Below are positions 1-9,429 of a DNA stretch of 64,000 nt, one piece after another. Location: the NCBI GenBank assembly GCA_903906365.1, contig CAIVKC010000040.1:1-64000 (forward strand). The letters are read 5' to 3'. Source of the stretch: an uncultured Bacteroidota bacterium (GTDB lineage: Bacteria; Bacteroidota; Bacteroidia; Chitinophagales; Chitinophagaceae). The notes under the pieces are model-generated. The model was not told the DNA's origin. It did not search any database and saw only the letters and a list, made by a program, of their open reading frames with translations. The translations under genes and the position numbers were made by a program. Position 1 is the stretch's first letter, and the number at the start of each line of letters is the position of its first letter.

Positions 1-179
1 AATTGATTAATCAGGCGTCTGCCTGTTATATCCCCCCATTCAACCCGTTTTAGCCCGGAGTGACGCCATTGGACTGTGGATCAAAAAACTCAACCTATCC
101 CCTATTTTTCCTTGTTCCCGCCCTCTTTCCCCTGAACCTCCATGGACTAGTTTGTACCAGATACGGCGCCGGATGTACC

Positions 180-213
180 TAAAAATCAAAACCCGGAAAG
201 ATCCGGGTTTTGA
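180..213 (-). terminator. Rho-independent terminator behind the gyrA-TPR unit
   Basis: Perfect 12-bp inverted repeat with a 4-nt loop (186-197 pairs with 202-213; core AAAACCCGGA/TCCGGGTTTT). Read on the minus strand it is followed by five T residues (181-185). It lies about 50 bases past the stop codon of the TPR gene, so it probably ends the gyrA-TPR transcript. Confidence 0.8.
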
Positions 214-261
214 AGTGCAGGACATGCTTATTTATTATCAATAATCAATGTGATAAGGATA

Positions 262-1551
262 TTAATGTTCCTTATCCACATTATTGAACTTGGTGGTATA
301 GAAATCCACTTTATCCTTCAGGTTTTTCTGTTCATAGATGGTAATCAACAGATCGTAGGCGTCCTTTAGGGTGGTCCTATTATCCATTTTCAGTTTACCC
401 TGGCTGCCAAGAATCTTTTCCACTTTCTCGAAATACGGGATGGCTTCGTCAAATTTCTTTCCCGCGGCAATCCGCAGGTCAGCCCTTTTTTTGATGTCCT
501 CAGGCTTGGTTCCCTTGATATCCTTGGTACCGGCCTTTATGTCAACCGCCTGGTTATAGGTGATTTGTCCCAACAGCAGGGCGGCCTGGGCATAATCAGG
601 TGCCAGTTCCAGGGACTTATTCAGCTTTTCTTTGGCCTTGGCGATGATTTCATCAGAATTTGCCGGGCGCTTTCCGCTGCTGGTATCGATGGCGTAATTG
701 TACAATTCCACACCGTAATTGTACATGAATATATGGTTGTTGGGAATTTCTTTGGTGGTAATCTCTTCATACTTGGCAAACAGGGAATCCTTATTGCCCT
801 TTTTGCGGGCCATTTCCAGTTCGGTATCCGGCCACAACAGGTCATTGGGGTAAATCTGCTTACCCAGGGCGAGGTATTTTTCGGTCATGACCTCATCCTT
901 TTTGGTATTGTAGTAAAAATCAACCAACCATTTGTAAATATCCCCAATGTCAGATCCACTGATTTTGGTGATCCTGTTTTCGGCGATCCTACCATAATAA
1001 AGGGCAGCGGTATCCTTGTTATTGGCCTTTTCTGAGGCCACCCCGGCATAGAGTACAGAAGTCGTATCAAAACTCATGGTGGTATCCCTCCCCCATTTAT
1101 TCTTAAAGATCAGGTCGCTGTATTTGACCGAGTACTTGAAAAAATAAGCGGCAGAATCCCAGTTCTTTGAATTATAGGTGCGTACCCCCTGGGAAAACGA
1201 CGTACCGTACATGTCACCGGCATAGCTCTGCAGTCCGTTTTCTTTGAGAATCTTATAGGTGGGATCGGACTGCACATAACGCTCAAAAGCAGCGTTGGCA
1301 ATAGTTTCAGCACCCGGATATTTGGCCCTTAGTTTATCATTGGCATAAATGGCAGAATACACTTTTGCCTTCCATAACCAGCCTTCGGCCTTGGCCTGCG
1401 CTTTGGGCTGCTCCATCAATTTATCAATTTCAGTTTTAGCCTGTTCCAGCGTTCCTGGTACCAGGACATAGCCTTTGACCTTTGAAAAATCCTGCCCCTG
1501 GCCTATCTGTGCAAAGGCTGCCAGCATTACAAAAAATAAAAGCTTCTTCAT
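262..1551 (-). CDS. Secreted tetratricopeptide-repeat protein
   Basis: A 429-residue protein starting with a classical signal peptide (MKKLLFFVMLAAFAQIGQGQ), so it is exported to the periplasm or outer membrane face. The remainder is helical. The stretch near residues 265-335 (NHIFMYNYGVELYNYA..., then LNKSLELAPDYAQAALLLGQ) fits TPR units, and a later pair surrounds FDEAIPYFEKVEKIL. TPR proteins are scaffolds for protein contacts; no catalytic motif is visible. The start is 15 bases from the gyrA stop on the same strand and no terminator lies between, so it is likely co-transcribed with gyrA. The link to gyrase may only be positional. Specific role unknown. Confidence 0.85.
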   Translation of the reverse strand: MKKLLFFVMLAAFAQIGQGQDFSKVKGYVLVPGTLEQAKTEIDKLMEQPKAQAKAEGWLWKAKVYSAIYANDKLRAKYPGAETIANAAFERYVQSDPTYKILKENGLQSYAGDMYGTSFSQGVRTYNSKNWDSAAYFFKYSVKYSDLIFKNKWGRDTTMSFDTTSVLYAGVASEKANNKDTAALYYGRIAENRITKISGSDIGDIYKWLVDFYYNTKKDEVMTEKYLALGKQIYPNDLLWPDTELEMARKKGNKDSLFAKYEEITTKEIPNNHIFMYNYGVELYNYAIDTSSGKRPANSDEIIAKAKEKLNKSLELAPDYAQAALLLGQITYNQAVDIKAGTKDIKGTKPEDIKKRADLRIAAGKKFDEAIPYFEKVEKILGSQGKLKMDNRTTLKDAYDLLITIYEQKNLKDKVDFYTTKFNNVDKEH

Positions 1552-1566
1552 ACTTGGAGTATTTAA

Positions 1567-4155
1567 TTATTGGTTTTCTATATTTCCAGCAGGCGGATCC
1601 TGTATCCCGCCTTCAGGTTGTTCTTGCTGTGGTGCTGCGTCCGCATTTACGGCAACCGGTGCAATGATGTTTTCCTCGTTGTCATCCAGTTTGGTTATAG
1701 CTGCAATCTCATCGCCGTCATCAAGACGCATCAGTTTTACCCCCTGGGTGGCCCGGCCCTGCGCACTAATGCCTGACACCGGCATCCGGATGGTTACGCC
1801 ACTTTTGCAGGTGATCATGAGATCTTCCTTTTCGGTAACGTCCAATATCCCTACTAATTTACCGGTTTTCTCGGTAACATTGATCGTCTTTACCCCCTTG
1901 CCACCACGGTTGGTGATGCGGTATTCGTCCATTTCAGTGCGCTTCCCATAGCCTTTTTCACTGACCACCATGATGGTACGGGTTTTGTCCTCCCTGTTAA
2001 CACAGACCATGCCAATCACTTCATCGGTGGCGTCATCGACTTCAATTCCTCCCACCCCAATGGCACCGCGTCCGGTTGGACGCACCTTTTGCTCTTCAAA
2101 ACGGATCGCCCGTCCGCTTTTGACGGCCAGCATGATCTCACTGTTTCCATCGGTGAGTTTGGCTTCCAGCAACTGGTCACTTTCCACGATGGTAATGGCA
2201 TTGACCCCGCTGAGCCTTGGACGGCTGAAATCCTGCAGGGAGGTTTTTTTAATAGTACCCTGCCGGGTGCAAAGCACTATATAATGTTCATTTACAAAGG
2301 CTTCATCTTTGAGATCCTTTACATCAATGATGGCACGGACCTTATCATCGGGCGGAATCTGGATTAAATTCTGGATCGCCCGGCCCTTGCTTGTTTTGTC
2401 TCCTTCGGGAATCTCATAGACATTGAGCCAGTAGCATCTGCCGGCCTCGGTAAAAAATAGCATGGTGTGGTGGGTGGAGGCTACAAAGAGATGTTCAATG
2501 TAATCTTCATCCCGGGTCTTGCCCCCGATGGCACCCCGGCCCCCGCGACGCTGCTGACGGTATTCGGTGGCAGAAGTGCGTTTGATATAGCCAAGGTGGG
2601 AAATGGTTATAACCACGTCCTCCTCCTTGATAAGGTCCTTAATGTGGACTTCATCATCGAGGTAGGTGATCTCGGTTTTGCGTGCATCCCCGAATTTATC
2701 CTTGATTTCCAACAGTTCCTTTCTGATAACCTCAAACCGCTTGCCTTCATCACCGAGCAGATCCTTGAGAAAGGTGATGAGTTTCATGAGTTCATCGTAT
2801 TCCTCTTTGATCTTGTTCCTTTCCATACCCGTGAGGCGCTGTAACCTCAGTTCCAGTATGGCCTTTGCCTGCACTTCATCGAGGCCCCAGCCGGCATTAA
2901 TGAGGCCTTCCCGCGCCAGATCCGGTGTTGCCGAAGCGCGGATCAGGGAAATCACTTCATCGAGGTGATCCAGGGCGATCAGGTATCCCTGCAGGATATG
3001 GGCTTTCTTCTCTGCTTCCCTGAGTTCAAACTGGGTTCTCCGGATGATCACCTCATGGCGGAATTCCACAAATTCACTGATCATCTCCCGTATGTTGAGC
3101 GTACGGGGTCTGCCCTTTACCAGGGCAACGTTATTGATGCCATAGGAAGTCTGCAGTTCGGTGTGCTTATAAAGCTGGTTGATCAATAAGTTGGCCACAC
3201 CATCCCTTTTGAGGTCTATGACTATACGCGTGCCTTCTTTCTGGTTAGATTCATTGTTAATGTGTGCGATGCCGTCAATGATCTTTTCATTGACCAGCTG
3301 GCCGATGCGGTCGCAAAGGGCATCCCGGTTAACCTGATAGGGTACTTCGGTGATGATGATCTGCTCCCGTCCGCTGGGTTTGGCATCGATGTGCAGTTTG
3401 CCGCGCAATACGACGCGGCCGCGGCCAAAATGCATGGCGGCTTTGACACCTTCCATACCATAGATGATGCCTCCGGTTGGAAAATCCGGTGCCTTGATAT
3501 GCTGCATGAGTTCATCCACCGTGATGTCACGCTTGTCGATATAGGCTATACAGCCGTCAATGACTTCCGAGAGGTTATGGGGCAGGATATTGGTAGCCAT
3601 TCCCACGGCAATCCCGCTGGAACCGTTGATGAGCAGCTGTGGAATGCGGCTCGGCAGCACGGAGGGTTCTTTGAGGGAGTCGTCAAAATTGAGCTGGAAA
3701 TCAACCGTATCCTTTTCAATATCTTCCAGCATACTTTCTGCCAGGCGGTGTAGCCTGGCTTCCGTATAACGCATCGCAGCCGGTCCGTCACCATCCTGGC
3801 TGCCGAAATTTCCCTGACCATCCACCATGACATAACGCATGCTCCATTCCTGGGCCATCCGGACCAGGGTATCATAAATGGATTTGTCTCCATGGGGGTG
3901 AAATTTTCCCATGACCTCCCCCACAATACGGGCGGATTTCTTATAGGGCTTGTTGCTGTTATTGCCCAGTTCGTTCATGCCATAAAGCACCCGGCGATGC
4001 ACCGGTTTAAGTCCGTCGCGTACATCGGGCAGTGCCCGGCCGACGATCACGGACATAGAATAATCAATATAGGCAGTCTTCATCTGCTCTTCTATATTGA
4101 TGGGAACTATGCGGTTATTGTCTTGTGTTTCGGGGGGCGTTGTATTATCGTCCAT
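1567..4155 (-). CDS. gyrA: DNA gyrase subunit A
   Basis: 862 residues, the usual length. GyrA is the breakage-reunion subunit of the type IIA topoisomerase that introduces negative supercoils using ATP hydrolysed by GyrB. Visible features: the winged-helix/tower core, the catalytic tyrosine Tyr130 in AAMRYTEARL, and the GyrA box QRRGGRG near residue 535, which separates gyrase from topoisomerase IV. Six-bladed C-terminal DNA-wrapping repeats follow, ending in an acidic, Pro/Gln-rich tail. The quinolone-resistance region reads HPHGDKSIYDTLVRMAQ; the position of E. coli Ser83 is Lys91 here, while Asp87 is kept (Asp95). The start ATG at 4155 gives the expected N-terminus. The gene precedes the TPR gene in the same unit; gyrB is not in the window. 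Confidence 0.98.
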   Translation of the reverse strand: MDDNTTPPETQDNNRIVPINIEEQMKTAYIDYSMSVIVGRALPDVRDGLKPVHRRVLYGMNELGNNSNKPYKKSARIVGEVMGKFHPHGDKSIYDTLVRMAQEWSMRYVMVDGQGNFGSQDGDGPAAMRYTEARLHRLAESMLEDIEKDTVDFQLNFDDSLKEPSVLPSRIPQLLINGSSGIAVGMATNILPHNLSEVIDGCIAYIDKRDITVDELMQHIKAPDFPTGGIIYGMEGVKAAMHFGRGRVVLRGKLHIDAKPSGREQIIITEVPYQVNRDALCDRIGQLVNEKIIDGIAHINNESNQKEGTRIVIDLKRDGVANLLINQLYKHTELQTSYGINNVALVKGRPRTLNIREMISEFVEFRHEVIIRRTQFELREAEKKAHILQGYLIALDHLDEVISLIRASATPDLAREGLINAGWGLDEVQAKAILELRLQRLTGMERNKIKEEYDELMKLITFLKDLLGDEGKRFEVIRKELLEIKDKFGDARKTEITYLDDEVHIKDLIKEEDVVITISHLGYIKRTSATEYRQQRRGGRGAIGGKTRDEDYIEHLFVASTHHTMLFFTEAGRCYWLNVYEIPEGDKTSKGRAIQNLIQIPPDDKVRAIIDVKDLKDEAFVNEHYIVLCTRQGTIKKTSLQDFSRPRLSGVNAITIVESDQLLEAKLTDGNSEIMLAVKSGRAIRFEEQKVRPTGRGAIGVGGIEVDDATDEVIGMVCVNREDKTRTIMVVSEKGYGKRTEMDEYRITNRGGKGVKTINVTEKTGKLVGILDVTEKEDLMITCKSGVTIRMPVSGISAQGRATQGVKLMRLDDGDEIAAITKLDDNEENIIAPVAVNADAAPQQEQPEGGIQDPPAGNIENQ

Positions 4156-4220
4156 AAGCTATATTGCCCTTGCAGGCTCCGCTGATTTGATTTGAATGGA
4201 GAGCCCTTTTGCAAGGGAGG

Positions 4221-4228
4221 CAAATGTA
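4221..4228 (-). promoter_or_regulatory. Candidate gyrA promoter (-7 box TACATTTG)
   Basis: On the minus strand TACATTTG is an exact match to the Bacteroidota TAnnTTTG box, 65 bases upstream of the gyrA start. A TTTG that could serve as the -33 element lies 23 bases further upstream, slightly more than the usual 19-21. Confidence 0.5.
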
Positions 4229-4280
4229 TCTTATTTGGACCGTTTTTCCGCCAAAAAAATAGGTGAAATTTAGTCTTGTT

Positions 4281-4298
4281 TATCCACTAATGTGGATA
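4281..4298 (-). terminator. Possible weak terminator behind the histidine kinase
   Basis: Perfect 7-bp inverted repeat TATCCAC/GTGGATA with a TAAT loop, located between the kinase stop and the gyrA promoter. The T-tract is poor, so termination is only a suggestion. Confidence 0.3.
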
Positions 4299-4330
4299 CC
4301 ATCCGCTCTTCTCCTCTGAGGGGCTTCTGG

Positions 4331-5557
4331 TCAGCGCAGGGGAAGGGTAAAAGTGATGATGGAGCCTTTTGATTCCTGGCTTTCGGCCTGCAAGGATCCT
4401 TTGGCTTTTTCGATGAATTCCCTCACCAGGGACAGTCCCAGACCGGAACCCTGCTCACCCAGGGTACCTTTTCTGGCAATGCGTTTCTGCCCGTGAAACA
4501 ACATGTTCAGTATGGGGGGCGGCATGCCTATTCCGGTGTCCTCCACCCTGACCAGCAAATCGTACTGGGAAAGCACCGCATCCACGGTTATGCAGCCCTT
4601 TCGGGTAAATTTCAGGGAATTATCAACCAGGTTGCGCAGTATGAATATCAGGAGGTCTTTGTCAATGCGGAGTTCCAGGCTTGGGTCTACCCTGTTTTTG
4701 ACCACTAGGCCCTTCATTTCCATCACAGCCTGGAAATCTTTTAGCAGGTCCTGAACCAGTTCCCGCAGCGCATAGGGTCTTTCCGCGGACACCGGCGTCC
4801 GCATCTGGAGTCTTCCCCATTCCACCAGGTTATCCACCAGACCCAGGGCACCCTGCAGCTGCTGATGGGCCATTTCCCGGAAAAGGGCCGGATGCGGGCT
4901 GCTTTGCGGCTGATCGGGCATCAGCCTTAGCAGGCTCCGCAGGGAAAGCAGCGGGTTTCTAAAATCATGGGCAAGTATCGAAAGGACCCGCTGCTGCATT
5001 TCCCCCAGGCGGGTCATTTCTTTTTGCTGCAGGCGGTGGAGTGCCGCCATTTCATCATTACAAAGCCTGGTTTTATGAAGTTCCATGAGTTTGACCACCT
5101 GCCTGCCCAGGACTGCCAGCGTTTCCTGCTGGGATGGGGTGATATTGCGCGGTACCCGGTCGATGATGCAAAGGGTACCCAGTTTATGGCCGTGGGGGGA
5201 CACCAAAGGTACGCCGGCGTAGAATCGGACTCCGGATTCCCCATGAATCATCGGATTGTCTGAAAAACGTTGGTCGACCAGGGTATCCTTTACAACGAAG
5301 ATATCATCATGCCCGATGGCATACTGGCAAAAGGAAACATTCCGGATGCCTTCCCGCTCCGCAAGGCCACAGGCGGATTTATACCACAGCCGGTGAGCAT
5401 CCACCAGAGAAATCAGGGAAATGGGCGCATTACACAATCTGGAAGCAAGCCGTACAATTTCATCAAAATCCTCTTCCGGCGGGGTGTCCAAAATCTGGTA
5501 TTCGTACAGATCCCTGAGGCGCTCGGATTCGTTTTGTGCAACGGGATTGGTCAGCAT
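4331..5557 (-). CDS. Soluble GAF-domain sensor histidine kinase
   Basis: 408 residues, no membrane segment or signal peptide, so cytoplasmic. An N-terminal GAF domain (about residues 25-165, with SLVDAHRLWYKS and AGVPLVSPHGHKLGTLCI) would bind a small ligand or chromophore. It is followed by a HisKA dimerisation domain with the phospho-acceptor His197 in ILAHDFRNPL. The C-terminal HATPase domain shows the N box (NLVDNSLKFT), G1 box (DTGIGMPP) and G2 box (GSGLGLSLVREF). All residues needed for autophosphorylation are present. There is no receiver domain and no response-regulator gene nearby, so its partner is encoded elsewhere. The gene stands alone, between the gyrA promoter and a 198-base gap. 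Signal sensed unknown. Confidence 0.92.
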   Translation of the reverse strand: MLTNPVAQNESERLRDLYEYQILDTPPEEDFDEIVRLASRLCNAPISLISLVDAHRLWYKSACGLAEREGIRNVSFCQYAIGHDDIFVVKDTLVDQRFSDNPMIHGESGVRFYAGVPLVSPHGHKLGTLCIIDRVPRNITPSQQETLAVLGRQVVKLMELHKTRLCNDEMAALHRLQQKEMTRLGEMQQRVLSILAHDFRNPLLSLRSLLRLMPDQPQSSPHPALFREMAHQQLQGALGLVDNLVEWGRLQMRTPVSAERPYALRELVQDLLKDFQAVMEMKGLVVKNRVDPSLELRIDKDLLIFILRNLVDNSLKFTRKGCITVDAVLSQYDLLVRVEDTGIGMPPPILNMLFHGQKRIARKGTLGEQGSGLGLSLVREFIEKAKGSLQAESQESKGSIITFTLPLR

Positions 5558-5755
5558 GGATAGGAAATGGACTTTAAATTATCAATACGATCTGTTCGCC
5601 TGCATAACGACGGTGCCCGGCCCCTTATTTTAGCAGGGGAAATTCATAAGAATTAACACTTATTTTAAATTAATAGTAATTTGAGTTTAGGGGGAAGTTT
5701 ATGGTTCAGGCAGGATGGGCGTGAATTAGGTAGTGCAAATCAGCTGCGGCCCGGC

Positions 5756-6250
5756 TTATTTGAGGTAGGCCCCGGTAACCTGGTCACCTTCCACTTCAAC
5801 AAAGATATGCTCCTGGAGGGTAGTGGCCACGGAAAGCCCGACATAATCGGGTTTGACCGGGAAGGTCTTATGGGTTCTTTCCACCAGCACCAGTACCTGT
5901 ATTTTTTTGGGGTGAAATTCCAAAAAAGGCTTCATGGCATATAAGAGGGTTTTGCCGCTGTTGGCCACGTCATCGATGACGATAATTACTTTTCCGTCCA
6001 GGGGCAGTGTACGGCTCATGGTCACCTCCATGGGCAATTTTTTGTCCAGGTTCAGGGTAATGAGTTCGGTGCTGATGCCCCCAATTTCACGCAGGAGGGA
6101 TTCCATATTGCGGGCAATGACGCTGCCACTCTCCCGGATGCCGGCCAGTACCAGGCCACTTTCCCCTGCATTGTTCTCCAGTATTTCATAGGCCATGCGG
6201 CGCAATTTCTTGGAAGCGACTTCCCGGGTAAGGATATAATTTTTTTCCAT
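5756..6250 (-). CDS. Phosphoribosyltransferase (PyrR-like)
   Basis: 164 residues of the type I phosphoribosyltransferase fold. The PRPP-binding loop is clear: VIIVIDDVANSGKT near residues 88-101, with the two acidic residues and the SGKT phosphate loop. The N-terminus (YILTREVASKKLRRMAYEILE) and length resemble PyrR, the bifunctional pyrimidine regulator and uracil phosphoribosyltransferase, but related purine-salvage enzymes look alike. No pyr gene is adjacent and I see no PyrR binding leader, so substrate and regulatory role are not settled. It is transcribed divergently from the Fe-S reductase gene, with 111 bases between the starts. Confidence 0.85.
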   Translation of the reverse strand: MEKNYILTREVASKKLRRMAYEILENNAGESGLVLAGIRESGSVIARNMESLLREIGGISTELITLNLDKKLPMEVTMSRTLPLDGKVIIVIDDVANSGKTLLYAMKPFLEFHPKKIQVLVLVERTHKTFPVKPDYVGLSVATTLQEHIFVEVEGDQVTGAYLK

Positions 6251-6361
6251 CTCACAAATTAAACACGAAAAATCGAATGGAAAAATTTCAATTGATCCCC
6301 GTTGGCACCGGCATTTCCGATGGCAATTATCGCTTAACTTAGCTTCCTAATGCATTGAATC

Positions 6362-7672
6362 ATGGCTATCCTTCAGCAGGCGGTTTTTATACTTACAGCC
6401 ATCGCGGCGATCTGGTTATTTTCGGCTAGAATGGCTGCCATACGACGAAATATATTGCTGGGGCTGCCGGAAGACTACTCCGACCAACCGGCCCGGAGGT
6501 GGAAGAACCTGCTCCTGCTGGCCCTTGGCCAGAAAAAAATGTTCAAAAACCCGCTGGTAGCCCTGATGCACCTGGTGATCTATGCCGGCTTCATTATTAT
6601 CAATCTGGAAGTGCTGGAAATTTTACTCGACGGTATTTTGGGAACACACCGGTTATTCTCCGCTGCCCTTGGCCATTCCTACAGCCTTTTGATAAACGGT
6701 TTTGAATGTCTTGCCGCAGGCGTCATTGGCGTTTGCCTGGTTTTTTTGAGCCGCAGGAATATTATCCGCCTGAAGCGTTTTACCAGCGGCGATCTGGCAG
6801 GATGGCCCCGTTCGGACGCTAATTATATCCTATGCATTGAAATTGTGCTGATGACCCTGTTTCTGACCATGAATGCGGCAGATACCCTGTTGCAGTCCAG
6901 GGGGTATGGCCATTACGGCCAGCACCTGACAGGGGACTTCCTGCTATCCCATCATTTACACCCTTTGCTGGGGTCCCTTTCCAGCCCGGAGCTGGTTTTG
7001 CTGGAGCGGACCTGCTGGTGGCTTCATATCCTGGGGATTTTCGCTTTCCTCAATTACCTGCCCTTTTCCAAGCACCTCCACATCCTGCTGGCATTTCCCA
7101 ATGCCTACTATGCCCGTCTGTGGCCTGAAGGAAGGATGCGTAACATGCCGGCCATCCAACAGGAGGTACGCTATGCCATGCAACCTGAACTTGCTCCCAC
7201 GGAAGCGGCCCCCACCCCTTCTTTTGGAGCCAAGGATGTATTTGGGCTTAGCTGGAGAAACCTGCTGGATGCCTATTCCTGCACCGAATGCGGACGGTGC
7301 AGCAGCGCCTGTCCCGCTAACCAGACCGGTAAGATCCTGTCTCCCCGCAAAATTATGATGGATACCCGCGACCGGCTGGAGGAAGTGGGCAGCAATATCC
7401 GGGCCAACGGGGTGTTCAAAGATGATGGCCGCAATCTCCTTTCCTATATCGGCACCGAAGCCTTGAGGGCTTGTACCACCTGCAATGCCTGTGTGGAAGA
7501 ATGCCCGGTATCCATCAGCCCCCTTGAAATCATCCTGGAAATGCGCCGGTCCCTGGTCATGGAAGACAGCAATGCCCCTCAGGAATGGAATGCGATGTTT
7601 TCCAATGTGGAAAATAATTTTGCTCCCTGGAAATTCTCACCCCAGGACAGGGATCAATGGAAAAACCAGTAA
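6362..7672 (+). CDS. Membrane (4Fe-4S) reductase subunit, HdrC/DsrM-like
   Basis: 436 residues. The N-terminal two thirds hold about six membrane helices (for example residues 3-22, 60-85, 115-135, 160-178 and a His-bearing helix near WWLHILGIFAFL), resembling a NarI/DsrM-type haem b domain. A cytoplasmic domain follows with two CxxCxxCxxxCP 4Fe-4S motifs starting at Cys307 (CTECGRCSSACP) and Cys371 (CTTCNACVEECP). Such proteins pass electrons between the quinone pool and a CCG-domain partner. From memory, in related bacteria the partner gene sits directly downstream; here the likely partner begins at 13048, beyond eight minus-strand genes. Electron donor and acceptor are unknown. Confidence 0.88.
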   Translation: MAILQQAVFILTAIAAIWLFSARMAAIRRNILLGLPEDYSDQPARRWKNLLLLALGQKKMFKNPLVALMHLVIYAGFIIINLEVLEILLDGILGTHRLFSAALGHSYSLLINGFECLAAGVIGVCLVFLSRRNIIRLKRFTSGDLAGWPRSDANYILCIEIVLMTLFLTMNAADTLLQSRGYGHYGQHLTGDFLLSHHLHPLLGSLSSPELVLLERTCWWLHILGIFAFLNYLPFSKHLHILLAFPNAYYARLWPEGRMRNMPAIQQEVRYAMQPELAPTEAAPTPSFGAKDVFGLSWRNLLDAYSCTECGRCSSACPANQTGKILSPRKIMMDTRDRLEEVGSNIRANGVFKDDGRNLLSYIGTEALRACTTCNACVEECPVSISPLEIILEMRRSLVMEDSNAPQEWNAMFSNVENNFAPWKFSPQDRDQWKNQ

Positions 7673-7687
7673 GTTCATCCGGGATGA

Positions 7688-8323
7688 TTACAGCAGGTTC
7701 TTGTACAGCATACGGTAAAGCTGCGCAAGTGCCGCCACGATAAAAATGATCCCCATGACCTTATTGAGTGTCTTATTGGAGGTCTTCATCTTGGTAATGA
7801 GCCAGTTTCCCCCGTACATGTACACAAATAGCCCGCAAAGGGTGCCCAGTCCTGCCCCGATGGTAAATACATTGAACTCCATGGCATCCGAGCCAATCAG
7901 TTTGATGTCCAGGAAATAACTGCTCCATATAAACCAGAAGGGGATCTGCGCCGGGTTCAACAGACTCATGCTCAGGCCCAGCCAGAACCGGTTGATGTTG
8001 TTATCCAGCAGGAGGGCCTTTTTGTTTTCTGCCTGTGTGCGGGCGGCTAGGAAACTTAATATGCCCAGCACCAGGAATACCACCACCGTAAGCCAGCCCA
8101 GCACGGCAAAAAATATACGGTGTTTCATGATCCAATCCACCCCCGAAAGCACCACCCGAAGATAGACCATTTCAACTACCGTGACCCCCGCCGCATACAG
8201 CCAGGCACGCCGGAAATTTTCCTGCACGGCAATCTGAGTGGCCGTAATGCTCATGGTTCCCAGGGGGAGCTGACCCAGGAAACTGAGTAACCATCCAATA
8301 AACAGTACAAATACAGGGTGCAT
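7688..8323 (-). CDS. LysE-family amino-acid exporter
   Basis: 211 residues with five to six membrane helices and the family N-terminus (GWLLSFLGQLPLGTMSITATQIA, here with the short PLG motif). LysE/RhtB proteins export amino acids or small derivatives in exchange for protons. The ATG at 8323 is chosen because it is preceded by GGAGG at a good distance, one of the few Shine-Dalgarno-like sites here; a TTG three codons upstream is the alternative. It is the last gene of a minus-strand row, 41 bases after the ATP-grasp gene. It converges on the Fe-S reductase gene with 15 bases between stops. The position suggests that it exports the product of the genes above it, which is inference. Confidence 0.88.
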   Translation of the reverse strand: MHPVFVLFIGWLLSFLGQLPLGTMSITATQIAVQENFRRAWLYAAGVTVVEMVYLRVVLSGVDWIMKHRIFFAVLGWLTVVVFLVLGILSFLAARTQAENKKALLLDNNINRFWLGLSMSLLNPAQIPFWFIWSSYFLDIKLIGSDAMEFNVFTIGAGLGTLCGLFVYMYGGNWLITKMKTSNKTLNKVMGIIFIVAALAQLYRMLYKNLL

Positions 8324-8364
8324 ATCCTCCAATTATGGTCAGTTTCTGTTAGCGGTGTCATTGG

Positions 8365-9429
8365 TCAGGGCGTCATTTCTGCCAATTTAGCCGATATGAT
8401 CTTGTCTTCCCGGAACATGTGGATCCCTTCCTTAAAGGAAAGGTAGGGTATTCCCAGCCGATGGTTTTGCCTGCTGATCCGGAACAATATGACCCAATGC
8501 CGGATGATCTCCTTCCAGGCAAAAAACAGGGAATGGCCCGGATCGTAGATATGGGTTGGTTCCGATCCCGCCCCGTTCACTTCGATGATGCAAAAATGAC
8601 GCCCCGCCCGCAGGTCTTCCCAGCTTTTAAAGCGGATGTCCAGTCGGCCGAAGTAAAAACCGGGTATCTGACGGCAGACGGCATCCATCTGGTCGGTGAG
8701 GGCTTCATCGATGCGTCCGGATTCATCGGTAAACATTGCGCCCCGCGCATGGTTGCCATAGGGTACCAGGATCCGCCGGGTTCCCTCTGCCAGAACCTCT
8801 CCCAAAGCTTCCCCGTATTCCTTTTGGAGGGCAGCTTTCTGCAGGATGGCCCTTGGAGATGTACTGATCAGTTCCCGGATGCATCGCTTTCCGTCACCGG
8901 TTACCTGCAGGAAATCCTTGCCGACAATCCCGGAGATCCTCCCTGTTTCCTGATGAGGGTACCGGTAATAAAAGATGCCTGCTTCCATCTCATAGGGTAC
9001 AAACTCCTGGATGTGGAAGTCCAGGGTGGCTTGCCTGACATAAGTAACCAGATCCTGGCTGTTCCTTAAAATCTTAACCCCCCTTCCCCTGCCGCCTACA
9101 TCGGGTTTCCCGATCAGGGGATAGCTCATTGCCAGACGGCCTATCGTTTCACATACCTGATCGGGGCAGGCCGGTATGGAAAAAAAGACCGTTGCAGGAT
9201 GAAGTGAGGAGGGAATCAGGGGAAATATCTCTTTTTTTGATTCATTGAGAAAACCGCCGTTTTTGATGCCCGGGTTGGAGGCAGCAAAAAAGAACAGGGA
9301 CCTGGCCCGCAGGCAAAGCCCAAGCCAGACCAGATAAATGGGAATATAGACGGTATTAAAGCTCCAGTATTCCCAATGAAGCAGGCGTATGAAGAAGGGC
9401 CGGTGAAGCAATCGCTGGAACCAGGTCAT
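8365..9429 (-). CDS. ATP-grasp ligase, D-Ala-D-Ala-ligase-like
   Basis: 354 residues. Residues 1-90 carry one or two hydrophobic segments (YIPIYLVWLGLCL) and the stretch FFFAASNPGIKNGGFLNESK. The ATP-grasp fold follows: ATP-binding loop PLIGKPDVGGRGRGVKIL near residue 110, then FYFGRLDIRF and IIEVNGAGSEPTHIYDP near residues 280-310 with the Glu and Asn that bind Mg-ATP. Members join a carboxylate to an amine through an acyl phosphate. The substrate cannot be read from the sequence, and annotation as D-Ala-D-Ala ligase would be overreach: the ddl substrate loops are not apparent and true ddl is shorter. Its ATG shares one base with the stop of the NRDE gene (TGATG), implying translational coupling. 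Confidence 0.85.
   Translation of the reverse strand: MTWFQRLLHRPFFIRLLHWEYWSFNTVYIPIYLVWLGLCLRARSLFFFAASNPGIKNGGFLNESKKEIFPLIPSSLHPATVFFSIPACPDQVCETIGRLAMSYPLIGKPDVGGRGRGVKILRNSQDLVTYVRQATLDFHIQEFVPYEMEAGIFYYRYPHQETGRISGIVGKDFLQVTGDGKRCIRELISTSPRAILQKAALQKEYGEALGEVLAEGTRRILVPYGNHARGAMFTDESGRIDEALTDQMDAVCRQIPGFYFGRLDIRFKSWEDLRAGRHFCIIEVNGAGSEPTHIYDPGHSLFFAWKEIIRHWVILFRISRQNHRLGIPYLSFKEGIHMFREDKIISAKLAEMTP

Noticed and set aside
40-225. 61-residue frame on the minus strand at the left edge
   Set aside because: It covers the terminator hairpin at 186-213, has no signal or domain and no similarity that I recognise.
8365-9429. Annotation as D-alanine-D-alanine ligase
   Set aside because: The ATP-grasp core is clear but ddl substrate motifs are not seen and the N-terminus has a membrane segment, so only the superfamily name is supported.
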